A DNA stretch of 64,000 nucleotides from Ophiothrix spiculata (lineage: Eukaryota; Echinodermata; Ophiuroidea; Amphilepidida; Ophiotrichidae), in the NCBI GenBank assembly GCA_000969725.1, contig JXSR01S019625.1, one strand, 5' to 3'. Positions 23,894-34,712 of this stretch are shown one piece after another; position 1 is the first letter of the stretch; the number at the start of each line of letters is the position of its first letter. The notes beneath the pieces are model-generated. The model ran no database searches. It was not told the DNA's origin and saw nothing but the letters and a program-made list of their open reading frames with translations. The position numbers and the translations under genes are program-made.

Positions 23894-24325
23894 TATATGT
23901 GACCGTACAGCCCAAAACAGCTGTAAATGCCAGCTCTTGTCATTTTCACTTTTTTAATTATTTGCAAAGACCATGCTTTAAGGGTTAAAATGATACCTTA
24001 ATGAACTTCACACGAATTTCAGAAGTCAAGTTATGGTCCGTCAAAGGTTGTCAGGGAGTAAAACGTATAACTGAGATAAACGCGTTCAAAGATTAGTAAG
24101 CCCTATATTTTCTGTTGATCGTCTTAAGAATATGCCAATTTATTTCACATTTCCTATAATTTTCTTGAAATGAAACTTTGCTGGTATTTTGTAGTAAGCA
24201 CTAGGATTGTGAATCTGTCAAAAAATCAATTTCGGCAAATTATGACCTTGATATGTATTTTCACCTGTAGCGCAAAATAAAGTTTCTGGCATTTACTGCT
24301 CATACGGGCTGGACGGTCACATATT
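23894..24325. mobile_element. MITE with ATATGTGACCGTACAGCCC ends
   Basis: Left terminus ATATGTGACCGTACAGCCC and right terminus GGGCTGGACGGTCACATAT are inverted with one mismatch. It is about 430 bp and non-coding. The first bases resemble those of the 35176 element. Confidence 0.75.
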
Positions 24326-24619
24326 ATGTCGTGATTGCTATATGGGTTTGCTATTTGGTCCAGACAATGTGTTTTTGTGTGGTATGCATCTTTTGAAACT
24401 TTTTTAAAAACTGAGGTTGAAAACTGCGGTAGAAGAAGTACTTTATTTTGAGAAACAAGCTTTTAAGTTTTTGACTTTTATAATATGAACAAATGTGTTT
24501 TAGCAGTTTGTGTTTCATTCATAAAAGTAGCAAATTTGTTAAATAAGCAAAAAGTATAATCAACATAACAAGATATAGAAGAAAAGATTTAGCTTAAGGG
24601 GTATGGCGCGCCTGATGTC

Positions 24620-25065
24620 TAGTAACTCGAAAATCTTGGATTTTTAACGAAAATCTTGGATTATCAGTTGCAAATCTTGGATTATCGATTGATAATCCAA
24701 GAACCTGGATTATCAACTGAAAAACTAGGATTTTTATTGAAAAACTTGGATTTTCGACTGATAATCCAAGGTTTTCAAATTATTGGACGTTTGGCGTCGA
24801 AAATCCGGGCTGGATCATCAATTGAAAATTCACGTTTTTCAAATCTTTTTGAAAATCTTGAATTATCAAACTGAAAATCTTGGATTATCACTTTTGATAA
24901 TCAAAGATTTTCAAAAACAAGTTGAAAAACTTGGTTTATCGATAATCCAAGATTTTCGACGCCAAATGTCCAATAATTCGAAATCTTGGATTTTTTTAAT
25001 GCTGCTGCGCCAAATATCCAATATAACTTTCGATAATCCAAGTTTTTCAAAATTGAGATGCATAA
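24620..25065. repeat. Cluster of one short motif in alternating orientation
   Basis: AAAATCTTGGATTATC and its complement GATAATCCAAGATTTTC recur many times, degenerate, with both orientations interleaved. A longer inverted pair sits inside: ATTATTGGACGTTTGGCGTC (about 24779) against GACGCCAAATGTCCAATAAT (about 24957). Open frames at 24656-25079 are by-products of the repeat. Confidence 0.75.
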
Positions 25066-25079
25066 CATGTAATATCTAA

Positions 25080-25597
25080 CTACGTTGTCAAGCTTGCCGT
25101 AGCCAATATTGGCATGATAATATATACTGTTTTTAATGATTATGATAATGCTGCGACATAATTACCCCTTACAGCAGTAAGGGGTAGTTTTAGATATATT
25201 TCAACATTTATGTATAGAAATTTGGCACAACGATTTAATTATTATGCATTTAATATAACAGTTATGCACACAGGAGTAACTAAAGAGAACAATTGTTAAA
25301 CAGGCGATAAAAAATGATTAGTATGGATTTGCATGCTACTTTGTAACAAATTTAAGAACAAGTTTAACGATATTAAAGGCTATGATATACTAGTATTAAA
25401 AGGTGTGACCTTATCTGTATTAAAAATACACACATTTAGCATCAAAGGGAAACCTTCTCAACAATCTATATACATATAAATGTAGTTGAAGACAAATCCA
25501 CAACGAAAAAAATGTGACCTGCAATGCTAAAATAAAAGTTTAGGTTTAAATCACAATTTAAACACATATACCGAGATAAATTTACATGAAAATGATA
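25080..25597. other. AT-rich, no gene seen
   Basis: A small palindrome TACCCCTTACAGCAGTAAGGGGTA lies at about 25163-25186; it is the only structure noted. Confidence 0.4.
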
Positions 25598-26169
25598 TTA
25601 AGGTGGCTTAGCACACATAGAATTCCTCTATTTATTTTTCTAATTTTTTGATATATATATGGTGTTTTCATATGTGCCGATCACATTTCTGAAATAAAAA
25701 ATGGGGGTCACCGACTTAGTTTTTGAGAAAAATCCATTTCGCAAACACTATGTTTTACCACTTTTTGCCATTGACTTCTATGGTAAAATCAAAATAAATC
25801 GGACAAAAACACTTATAATTAAAAAACGGCTCCACTCTACATTTTTCTCTCTTTTTCACATATGTTTTGGTCCTTATATATTTCTTTAAAAAAACGAAGT
25901 AAAAAAATTAAACATGGTCACTGACTTATGTTTTGAGATATTAAGCAAAATTAAGCAAAAAATTGGCATTTTTTTAGCAATGAGTAACACCTTAAACACT
26001 GTGCGCTTTGAGACCTGCGTCATCAGGAGTAACGCGCATGTTCAAGCGCAAAATACAGTACGCCAGAAAGTACGCTAAAAGCACGGGATAAATACTTTGA
26101 AATTGTGTCCAACACCGCTGATATCAGCTCACTCGTGTCCGACACCGTATCTGTGCTAAGCCACCTTAA
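25598..26169 (+). mobile_element. MITE with TTAA ends, GGTGGCTTAGCACA family
   Basis: TTAA|GGTGGCTTAGCACA at 25598 is exactly mirrored by TGTGCTAAGCCACC|TTAA ending at 26169. It is about 570 bp with no transposase. An older copy lies reversed at 1942-2568. Confidence 0.85.
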
Positions 26170-26402
26170 TTAGCCATTTCATTCAGTGGAAAATGATCCT
26201 GGGAGAATGAGAAACTGTTGTTTGAACTCAACATAAAAACAAGAAGCAAAGATTGTTGTGTCACTTTACAACAAACATCAAAGAACACAACTTTAAGGCT
26301 ACAAAGGATACAATGGTTTGAGACAAAATATAAGCCTTAACACACAATAATACGCAACATAAAGTAGCATCTGTGAGAAACCTTCTCAGCCCGAAAACAA
26401 AT

Positions 26403-26555
26403 CGAGTACAACAATTTAGTACAACATTCCTGAGGTGCACATTTGGAACATCATTTTAGTACAATTTTTGTAGTTGAATTGTACTAAAGTAATTGAACTA
26501 GAATGCAAGTATGCACCTAAGGAATGTGGTACTATATACAATAATTGTACTTGAT
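26403..26555. repeat. Decayed foldback, GTACAATTCTAGTAC family
   Basis: GTGCACATTTGGAACATCATT and flanking TAGTACAA words match the hairpin elements at 33882 and 53791, with more divergence. Confidence 0.45.
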
Positions 26556-26633
26556 ATTTACTAATGTAAACCTACGCTACCGTAGTTGATGATAACATCC
26601 ATAATGAAATCGTGTGCGCCCGCAATGCCACAA

Positions 26634-27099
26634 AGTGTGGTTTAATATGGATTCTCAACATATATAATTATTATCCTATATTGCATTAATTAATAGGTCT
26701 ACCATCTAGCTACAAAGGTCCTATTCCTTGATAATTTAGGATTTCATGTGGGATAAGTGTGGCCTGGCTTCCGTGCGTTATCCCCGAGATGTTAGATAAC
26801 AATATCAATAAATAAGTCATATTGTACAACGGTCAAGGTAGAAATATACAGACGGTATAAAAGTCATATAGTATTTGTTTCGAGGTTTGAATTCATAGTT
26901 TCTCACTAATTATTAATACTTTTTTTATTTTTACTTAATTTATGTATCTATTTTTTGGTCCATATAGTAGCCTTTATGTAACATGTTGAGATGTATTCTA
27001 ATGTTTGTGTCAAAGTGTCATGATGTGCATGACTGTCATCTAATAAAATTGTCATGAAAATTTCTTTCCGTTGGACTATATTGAGAATCTAAACCACAC
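26634..27099. mobile_element. Putative MITE with GTGTGGTTTA ends
   Basis: GTGTGGTTTAATATGGATTC (26635) is mirrored near 27099 by GAGAATCTAAACCACAC. The interior is AT-rich and non-coding. The target duplication is unclear. Confidence 0.5.
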
Positions 27100-28150
27100 T
27101 ATTTTACAGTGCATGTACACACGGTTTCATCATGGAAGCTATCTTCAAGGACTTCAACAGTGTAAATTCAGATGGTCTCTCCTGTGCGCGTTTTTTAACT
27201 TGATTAAGGATAGTGTTCATTTTTTTTTCAAGGAAATATCATAGCCTTTTGTATAATTAAAGTGTTTTTAAATGTTTTGTCGACGGTTCATACAACGGTT
27301 TCTCTTTAGTGTTACTACTCTACGCTTTTGTATCATTGGAATTGGATGCCGCGTTTCAATTACAAATATCTTAACTGTACGCTATTGTACGCTTATCAGT
27401 TTGGTATGAAAATTCTTGTAAAACCATCCTCTTTCCATTTATTCTGATCACAAAGTGCCCTGGAGTGCACTTTTGTCATTTCTTTGTTTCAAATCATGCT
27501 TCTTTGTGTCATAACCGGATTAAATATAACATGGTTGTTTTCAAAAATAACCGCCAACACGCTATAACATAGAACATTCAAGTAGGCTGTATTGATTGAG
27601 CAAAAGAAACACCTATTATCCTTGAATAGCTTTTCTCGAACCGACTCCAGTCTATGATAACTTCTTGCTTATATGTAAACAAACTCCCCCTGAATTGCGA
27701 CCAACTCTATTTACATGTCATATCCTGGTAATTGCAGATAATCCAATGATTTAAACATCTTTCAGCTGAGTTTATGCAAGGTCAATGACTAAAAATGTGT
27801 TTTTACAGCTTCTTTTAACTTGTCGAAATTTCTATTTAAACTTATAATATTAAGATCTAATATTTTGAAATTAAATCTGCTATTTGATGCGTTTGCATTA
27901 AGCTTATCGGTATCAACATATGAACAATCAATATAGGAACTTTTAGGACACTTTAACATTTGTTTTGGTCATACTCTCATATTGTAATTGACTTATTTTT
28001 CGAAATTCGTGTAAGTTGATATTGGCATTTACGAGTTCTATATCGTTATTGTAATCAGTTGAATCCTATGTTTCATTTCTTTTACATTTAAAGCATCCCA
28101 TTTGTTTTTAGTACACGTAGTTTCGATTTAGTGCATTTGGTTGTGCACAA
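27100..28150. other. AT-rich, no gene seen
   Basis: No open frame, splice-bounded exon or repeat stands out. Confidence 0.4.
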
Positions 28151-28152
28151 AC

Positions 28153-28620
28153 ATGTTGCATTTTTCGCGTGTTTTTGAGTATGTTTTTCTTGGACCAGTT
28201 TTTATTAGTGGGAACATTGAGGGTTATACATATACTGTTATCAGGATGTTTAGCTGATTAATTAAAGAACTTAAATGTTTCAAAAACGAATTCAAATGGA
28301 ATTGCTCAACTGTTTTTTGTTCGTTTGTCTGTTTATTTGTTTGTTTGTTTGTCTACAAGGGTGTTTGTTGTATTTGCTAACTTGTGCTTTTCGCATGTTT
28401 TGAGTATGTTTTCTGGGACCAGTTTTTTATTTGTGGGAACATTGAGTATTATACAATGTTTCAAAAACGAATTCAAATGGAATTGCTCAACTGTTTTTTG
28501 TTCGTTTATTTGTTTGTTTGTCTGTCCATAGGGGTGTTTGTTGTATTTGCTAATTTGTACTTTAAACGTTTTTGTTTGTCTGTTGTTTTTGATATTAACG
28601 TTTTTTTGATATTATAGTTT
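28153..28620 (+). repeat. Tandem duplication of ~180-bp unit with GTTT-rich tracts
   Basis: TTTCAAAAACGAATTCAAAT followed by GGAATTGCTCAACTG occurs at about 28279 and 28460, each followed by GTTTGTCTG-type tracts. The TTGAGTATG...ACATTGAG stretch is likewise doubled (28176 and 28399). Confidence 0.7.
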
Positions 28621-28953
28621 TTGTTTTGTTTGTTGGTTTGCTTGTTTAATATAATTGTGTCTGTGATCATGTTCTAATAATTTACTCTTCCTTACAATAT
28701 TCAAAATGTACGAACTGGTACAAAGTACAATTTTTTAAGGATATTAACTTATGCTTAATTCCATTGCATGTAGTAAAGATATGTTGTTTACAGCCTTCAA
28801 TTAAAGCAAGCCTTTGTTAATGCCTTTTATTTTCTGCTTTCAATATTTGAAATGACATTAGAAATAGTGCTTGCTGTCTTTGTTCATAGATCTTTATGAT
28901 ATGTTGGCCTTGATAACATAGGTTGGATATTAAACACAAAAAGGTTACATATA

Positions 28954-29205
28954 TGTGATGTCTCACCCCGAAAAGGGGGACTTTGCGACAGAACACTTTT
29001 CGAGAAAATGGCGAAAATAGGCAGCAAAAAATAAGGAAAATAATAAGAATTTGCAACAGATTTTCTGTTGTAAAATTTGATTGCCTTGATCAATTTCAAC
29101 AAGTAAGGTGTCATTCTAAGGCTTAGAAAATGCTACAACAGATGAAATGATAAAATCAAAATAGATATCATCTGTAAAGTCCCCCTTTTACGGTGAGCCA
29201 TCACA
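28954..29205 (+). mobile_element. MITE, TGTGATG...CATCACA family (copy 3)
   Basis: Same ends and body as the copies at 13605 and 15791, here with a short CCCCCTTTTACGG in place of the long C run. ATA repeats flank both sides. Confidence 0.8.
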
Positions 29206-29571
29206 TATATATTAATATTAAAATCTTGGCAATGGAACTGAACACTAAAAGAATAATGTGACATCTTATTCTTAATTATATCAAGTCCCAAGTCCCAATT
29301 CCTTTAAGTTCTTTTAGGGACTTTAATGTTTAAAACAATAAATGGAATTACTCGACTGTCAACACTCTCTGTTTCGTTGTTTGTATGGGTTAGGATAGTA
29401 TCATGACCATTTTTTCCCGATTATTTTTTCATTACAATACAATATTCAAAAGGTATGCAAGTCCAATATTCAAAGACTATCAAATACTTTGTTATATAAA
29501 TTGTTGTCAGTGCATTTTAATAATATTTGAATACAACCTTCTGATATGGCAAACCTTTTAAACTTGGAAGT
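29206..29571. other. 3' flank of the bHLH gene
   Basis: AT-rich, no gene seen. It lies between the proposed stop codon at 29572 and the MITE at 28954-29205, and would hold the 3' UTR. Confidence 0.35.
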
Positions 29572-30936
29572 TTAACAATCTGAATAGGACAGGTAAATCA
29601 TACCATATAATCAAAATTCATTGTCTTTGGTTTAGTAAATTAATGATTTCTTAACATGTGTATATTTTTCTAGTTTTAAAAATGTATTTCTCTCATAGTG
29701 TTTCATCGTGGATGGCAAACACTTACCAACTGTAAAGGGACTTCTAAAATAGCCAGCATGATCTGCCTCCCACAGTATCCGTTGAAGATGGTCAATATAG
29801 GCAATAGCAGCCCGCAATGTGTCCACCTTACTCGTCCGTCGACCCTGCTGCATCCAAGGTAAAACTCGCCGCAATTGTTCAAAGCCTGAATTCAAATGAG
29901 TCACTCTATCCCTTTCTCTTTCATTTGCCTGGCGACGGCGTACCTTTTGTGATTCAGGATCATCATCTGGAGATCGTGAGGTAGCTGAATGTCTTCTTCG
30001 ACGTACGATGCGTCTTGATTCGAAACTTGAGGTGAAGGGAGGTGGAATAAGGCATATTGGTGATGATGATGAAAGAGTTTTGGGTAGTGTTCCTCGAAGT
30101 CCTACAGAACTTGGAAAAGGTGAACTTGGAAATTGGGGCAATAGTCCAGTGTTATTTGCAGGGATGTTTGAGTGGACAAACCTGATTGGACTCGCAAATA
30201 CAGACAATGGAGGTAGTGGTAGAGGCACAGTTGGTGCAGAGTTAGAAAATGAAAATCCCGTTAAAAGTTTGGGATTGAAACCCGCGATGGATCGAAAACA
30301 AGGTATAATTTGAGGCAATGGACGCACAATTGTATCATTGCTTCCACTGTCATTTTCTTTTAACAAAATAGAAGAAACGCTGTGTAAAATTTGCCCTGAG
30401 TTTGCTGTTTGAGAAATATCTTTGATCCTGTCTTTGATGTGTTCTCTCGGTGAGTTTTTATCAAGCGGTGTTGATCGTAATGACTTTGATATGACGGGCT
30501 GCGTTGCCGCAAGCGATGTGCCTTTAATACCCGGTAAATTCGGCAGCGGGGTTCTTGTGATTGGCGGTGGTATCCGTATCCGCGGAAAAGTCTCAATGGA
30601 CGTTCTATTTGAGACCAATTTGCTGTCAGTTCCAGTTTCCTTGTTTATAAGATCATCATTTTCAGACTCAAAAGAAATTTGACTGGCAGTTTTCCTGTCA
30701 TAATCATCCGATGACAAACTTGTAGAACTAATTTCAGAGTCTATAGTTGATGCTGAAGCAGGCCGCTCGCTCATAGTATCCACTACTTCAATGTTAACGT
30801 CGTCGTCATCATATCTATTTTTCGATTCAAATGTTTTGTTAAAACTAATTTTGAAGTCATTATTGGTCGCAGAACAATGGTTTAACACCATATTTCTAGT
30901 CTTCGGGCTAATAACACGAACAACATCAGTACCCAT
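29572..30936 (-). CDS. Class A bHLH transcription factor, Achaete-scute/FIGLA type
   Basis: It is predicted to be a nuclear DNA-binding regulator that dimerises through its bHLH domain and binds E-boxes. The start is ATG 30936-30934, with G at -3 and +4; a TGA lies just upstream in frame. Residues 1-330 are Ser/Thr/Pro-rich without a known fold. An RRRRHS basic patch precedes the bHLH, which spans about residues 333-388. Its basic region RRRQANERERDRV, helix 1 LNSGFEQLRRVLPW, and loop/helix 2 SKVDTLRAAIAYIDHLQ are readable. NERERxRV and TLRAAIxYIxxLQ are typical of Achaete-scute; RRxAN, PW..Q.R and SKVD also fit FIGLA, so I give no symbol. Exon 1 ends at 29727 before TTG|GTAAGTG. A good acceptor (CCTATTCAG, 29580) gives exon 2 of two residues and TAA (29572), about 405 residues in all. 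Without splicing the frame runs to 29632. Confidence 0.88.
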
Positions 30937-31031
30937 ATCTTCATATACCGTTTTATTTGTCAAATCAGTTTCTTATTGAATATCACTTGCATAAATGACA
31001 CTTTTTGCTTTCATCGACCAAATCGTTGTCA

Positions 31032-31499
31032 CTATCGTCGGATGTAGGCATCAACACAAAAGTTTTTTAAATATTCAACATCATCTGAAGAGGTATCATC
31101 GTTTACATTAACTAAAACAGGTAGAGTAAAATGTTTTGATGTAAACGTGGTGGAACCATCTATATAACTGCCGGCTGTGAGGAGAACTAATGTATAGTAA
31201 ATATTATTGCTTGCAGTCACAACATCACTTGACGTACAGTTTTCCTCTGCCGATACACCCTCCGTTGGAAAGTTCACCCGAGGCGATTGCGGCTACATCA
31301 CGAGTGACAATTGGTTCACAGAGCCCGCCTCAGTCACTGCAAGCTCTGCGTTTTCACCACCAATTACTTCGCTTGTTTCCGATTCCATTATCAAGGTAAT
31401 CGAGTCATTCAAGTTCAGATCACCTATTAGAGCTTTGAAACTTTTTGTATTCACTTCAGGTGCATGTTGAAAAAACAGCTTCATTAGCATGCAAAGCAC
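31032..31499 (-). pseudogene. Open reading stretch upstream of the bHLH gene with one in-frame stop
   Basis: One minus-strand frame stays open for about 156 codons except for a single TAG (31295-31293). The product is acidic and Ser/Thr/Asp-rich (for example NVNDDTSSDDVEYLKNF), similar in tone to the N-terminus of the bHLH protein just downstream. A second short acidic frame starts at ATG 31051 (MPTSDDSDNDLVDES). It may be 5' coding exons or leader of the bHLH gene with an unseen intron, or decayed coding sequence. No domain is recognisable. Confidence 0.3.
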
Positions 31500-31736
31500 T
31501 TTGTGCTCGAAGGTGTCTTAAGATGTGTGTTCGTAATTTTCTCCACAAAGTTCTAATAGGCGATAACGAGCAAAGTTTCAACTTGTATTTCTTATTAATA
31601 TATTGTGAATAGGAATAACACCGAATTTGTTGTACTCTGGAGTGTAGTACGTATTGAAGTCATTTTTTCCTACAAATCATGAAATTTTGAACGCAACAAA
31701 GGTATAGAGTAAACTAGCGCCTCACCTCACACAGTA

Positions 31737-32651
31737 GGGGACGGTGGGATGGGTTCAAACGCCCCTGGAACGAGCAGTTTAAGGTCTAGAATGTTTTTCT
31801 GTTTACACATGATAGATACATACCCTAATTATAGTTTGCCTAAATACCAAGGCTCTACGACCTAACGTATTTGAATTATAGACAAAATAAAAAAAGAGGT
31901 CAATAGGGCCAACTCACCCCGCATGTGGGGTGAGTTGGCCCACCCTGTGGGGTAAGTTGGCCCCATTTACAAGTAAAGAGTCGTACTCATTTTACCGTGA
32001 CACATTTCATACATTATGTTTTTTAAGTGAAGCACGGGAATGTTCTGCATACAAAAATGTCCTTTTGAGATGAAATGCAATAATAAATTAATACAATATC
32101 GATCTTTTAAAAAGAAACGTTGTGACCTACTGTGTTATATGCATCTAATTACTTGTTTAGAGTTAAAATCGTGTTAAAACGACATAAATGTTATTGTGCT
32201 AGAGTCTGAGTAGGTTATCATACCATCTTTGGCAAATTCGCCATAGTGCCAACTTACCCCATGTGGTAGGGGGCCAACTCACCCCGTAGTCCCAGTTTTG
32301 ACTTAACCTCGTGGTATACCAACAAAACAATGGATAAAGTGGATTTGATCCCATGACATGTTGGACATGTACCATAGCTCGTAATCGATAATAATAACTT
32401 GGACCAGCGAAGTAATATCTTCACACTAATACAAAATTACGTTTGCTAAAAAAGTTTACTTAGGTAACTCAAAAACTCGTTTTACTGATAACTCACACAA
32501 AGAGATGAGCTCGGTTTTGAAAATTTAATGGTAAATTTGATGCATTATATATGACCAAAAATCACCAGTAACATCATTCTACCTAGGTCACGTGAGCAGA
32601 AACTCGTGGTGGGCCAACCCACCCCGAGGGCCAACCCACCCCACCGTCCCC
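31737..32651. mobile_element. Non-autonomous DNA transposon with GGGGACGGTGGG ends
   Basis: TA|GGGGACGGTGGGATGGG at 31735 is mirrored by CCCACCCCACCGTCCCC|TA ending at 32653. Inside, both ends carry GGGGTGAGTTGGCCC-type words in both orientations (about 31920-31965, 32250-32285 and 32610-32645). The TA target duplication suggests Tc1/mariner-type mobilisation. It has no transposase. Confidence 0.75.
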
Positions 32652-32653
32652 TA

Positions 32654-33320
32654 TACGAAAGACTTTTCTTTTCACGCGATCGCCGCGTCAAGCAACCAAT
32701 CAAGATACGAGCCGTGTAGTAGTCGCAAACGCTCTCATCATACGTACCCTGCAGATTTGATTTGTAGGAAATTTAATGATTCCAATAATTGTATTTTGGA
32801 ATGTGATTGGTATTTTTGTTGTACTGTGGAATGTCAATGCATTGTTCGGCTATTCCCTATCAAAGTGACGTCTTTGTTCAATTCATTTTCCGTGCAACCG
32901 TTCCAAACTTAGAAAATGACACCTCATTATAAATTAAGTACCTGTTGAGCGACAGGATCCGATGATTGGCGAGTCCAGACTAAATTTTATATATGAAAAT
33001 TTACTGTTTTCCTAGTGGAGGGGGCTAAATTGGTTAATGACTTAATACCTAAAAACATCATTTGTATATATCTAAATTTGGTGAAATGTGAGCTATCATT
33101 GGCGGAGATATGAGCATTTTTTAAATAAGTAAAGGATTTTTCAAATTGTTGGTTGTCTATATAAAAGTGACTGGCAATTCACTTGTTTTGGAGAAGTACG
33201 ATTTTTTTCAGAATATTTTTTTTTTCGGAATTGTTAATAGAATAAGGATTGCAAATAAACCAATTTTATATTTCGACGGGTTCTAGTTGATATGTGGTTT
33301 GAATAAATGATTTCTTTCAG
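32654..33320. other. AT-rich, no gene seen
   Basis: Open frames here (for example 32592-32912) run out of the transposon end and show no domain. Confidence 0.35.
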
Positions 33321-33455
33321 GTTTTATCGTCTTCAGATTCCTTGTATTTTTCCACACTGCTCTCACCAAACATGAAATTAACGGGATGTATCCCGTTTGA
33401 AAGGGCCTTCGAAGCATCATACATGTCAGACATATATAGCGTCAGAATTGATTGA
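33321..33455 (+). CDS. Candidate 3'-terminal exon, no recognised family
   Basis: A strong acceptor (GATTTCTTTCAG, ending 33320) opens 44 codons to TGA at 33453. The product starts VLSSSDSLYFSTLLSPNM and includes CIPFERAFEASYMSDIYS. The other frames close quickly. The exon could equally be internal, with a weak donor near 33440. No partner exon was identified. Confidence 0.3.
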   Translation, partial: VLSSSDSLYFSTLLSPNMKLTGCIPFERAFEASYMSDIYSVRID

Positions 33456-33599
33456 TTTCCTGTACATATATTCATAAATAAGATAATTCTGGCCATTCGG
33501 AATTTATATCCACCGGAAAGATTTAGTGAACCGGGAAATACGAATAATACAAAACATGATCATTGGAAGTACATGGTAATCCGGTGTGAAAGTAGTCTT

Positions 33600-33745
33600 A
33601 GTCCCCCTGAAATGGTAGTCCGCCTTCCATAGACCATAACGGAATAAAGCGTGAACCTAATATTGCGTGAGAGTTGTTAGCCTATACTTTACTGTACAAC
33701 CCGGACAATAAGAACGGGGGACTTACATTCCTGCTACACCGTGAT
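33600..33745 (-). repeat. Fragment shared with the element at 1942-2568
   Basis: GTAGTCCGCCTTCCATAGAC and the bases on both sides match, on the opposite strand, the segment at 2022-2095. About 65 extra bases separate it here from a matching ACATTCCTGCTACAC. Confidence 0.6.
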
Positions 33746-33881
33746 GGTAATGTAACTGCTTGGCCTTGATTTGTCTATTGGCTGTCGGTCATGAGTAGTT
33801 GACTGAAACACTTCTTGTCACTCTCTTATTATTTATTATCAGATCTATAGGGAGTACTCGATTTCGCTGCAGATGGTGATA

Positions 33882-34025
33882 GCGACACCCCTGGTAGAAA
33901 TCGAGTACAATTCTAGTACGAGATTGGAATGTGCACATTTGGAACATCATTCCAGTAAACTTTAAGTACAATTCTAGTACAAAACATTCCAATCTTGTAC
34001 TAGAATTGTACTCGATTTTTTCCAA
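33882..34025. mobile_element. Foldback MITE, ATCGAGTACAATTCTAGTAC family
   Basis: CCCTGGTAGAAATCGAGTAC begins the left arm. The right arm ends GTACTAGAATTGTACTCGAT. A centre near 33960 separates mirrored ATTGGAATG words. The best copy lies at 53791-53976. Confidence 0.7.
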
Positions 34026-34049
34026 AGACATGCACTAACTCTGACTAAG

Positions 34050-34211
34050 AGCTTGGTCACAATAATCGTAAGAACAGCTTACGAGCAGTGTTTAGTCCGT
34101 ATAAAAGGACCACGAGCAGTAAGTAAAGCGAGCAGCGAGTGCGTCGCGTGGTCCTATTGGATGGACTAAACACTGCTTGTAAGCTGTTCGTACGATTATT
34201 GTGACCAAGCT
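34050..34211. mobile_element. Foldback MITE, TTGGTCACAATAAT family (copy 1)
   Basis: AGCTTGGTCACAATAATCG and CGATTATTGTGACCAAGCT are mirrored. Inside, AGTGTTTAGTCC / GGACTAAACACT and GGACCACG / CGTGGTCC continue the hairpin. Sister copy at 38122-38279. Confidence 0.8.
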
Positions 34212-34333
34212 ATAGGTGCAGTTACATTCCATCACGACCCATTACTTAGTTGGCCATTGTGCGTTATGCAATGATGTATTACAATAGTTTCCCAACTTTG
34301 GAATGTCAAGTATCTTACGTTGTGCAAACATTA

Positions 34334-34481
34334 GCTAGGTTGCGCAAACTGTCGTTCGGTCAAACCGAACGGAAAACAGCCTCATAATCTTTTGTTATTC
34401 ATGAATATTCGCATGTGTAACTCATGAATAACAAAATAATTTACGTTCGGTTTGACCGAACGATAGTTTGCGCAACCTAGC
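34334..34481. mobile_element. Foldback MITE with GCTAGGTTGCGCAAACT ends
   Basis: TA|GCTAGGTTGCGCAAAC at 34332 is mirrored by GTTTGCGCAACCTAGC|TA ending at 34483. The arms continue with CGTTCGGT(CAAA)CCGAACG-type palindromes and TGTTATTCATGAATA. The TA duplication suggests Tc1/mariner-type mobilisation. Confidence 0.8.
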
Positions 34482-34549
34482 TATTATGTTTAGGAATGCG
34501 ACCAGTGGTAAATTTGGACATTTATGAGATATTTGAGACTTTGTTTCAG

Positions 34550-34712
34550 TTCACCAGATGGTCCTGGCAATTCACAGATATCCATCCCTAACTCTGAGAA
34601 TCGTAGACTCTCATCAATTTCTAGACATAACTCTCAGTTTAGAACTAATACATCATGCTATCAGAATGCTCTCAAATATGCTGGATATGATCATGAATTG
34701 CAGTTTTATTAG
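34550..34712 (+). CDS. Candidate 3'-terminal exon, no recognised family
   Basis: The acceptor ACTTTGTTTCAG (ends 34549) is followed by one base completing a codon, then 53 codons to TAG at 34710. The product is polar and Ser/Asn-rich: SPDGPGNSQISIPNSENRR at the start, QNALKYAGYDHELQFY at the end. It looks like a cytoplasmic tail, but I cannot name the family. It lies 70 bases beyond a cluster of three foldback MITEs that could fill its upstream intron. Confidence 0.35.

Noticed and set aside
24656-25079. Two open frames with Leu/Ile/Asn-rich repeated peptides
   Set aside because: The peptide repeats mirror the DNA motif cluster and both strands look alike; not a protein repeat family.
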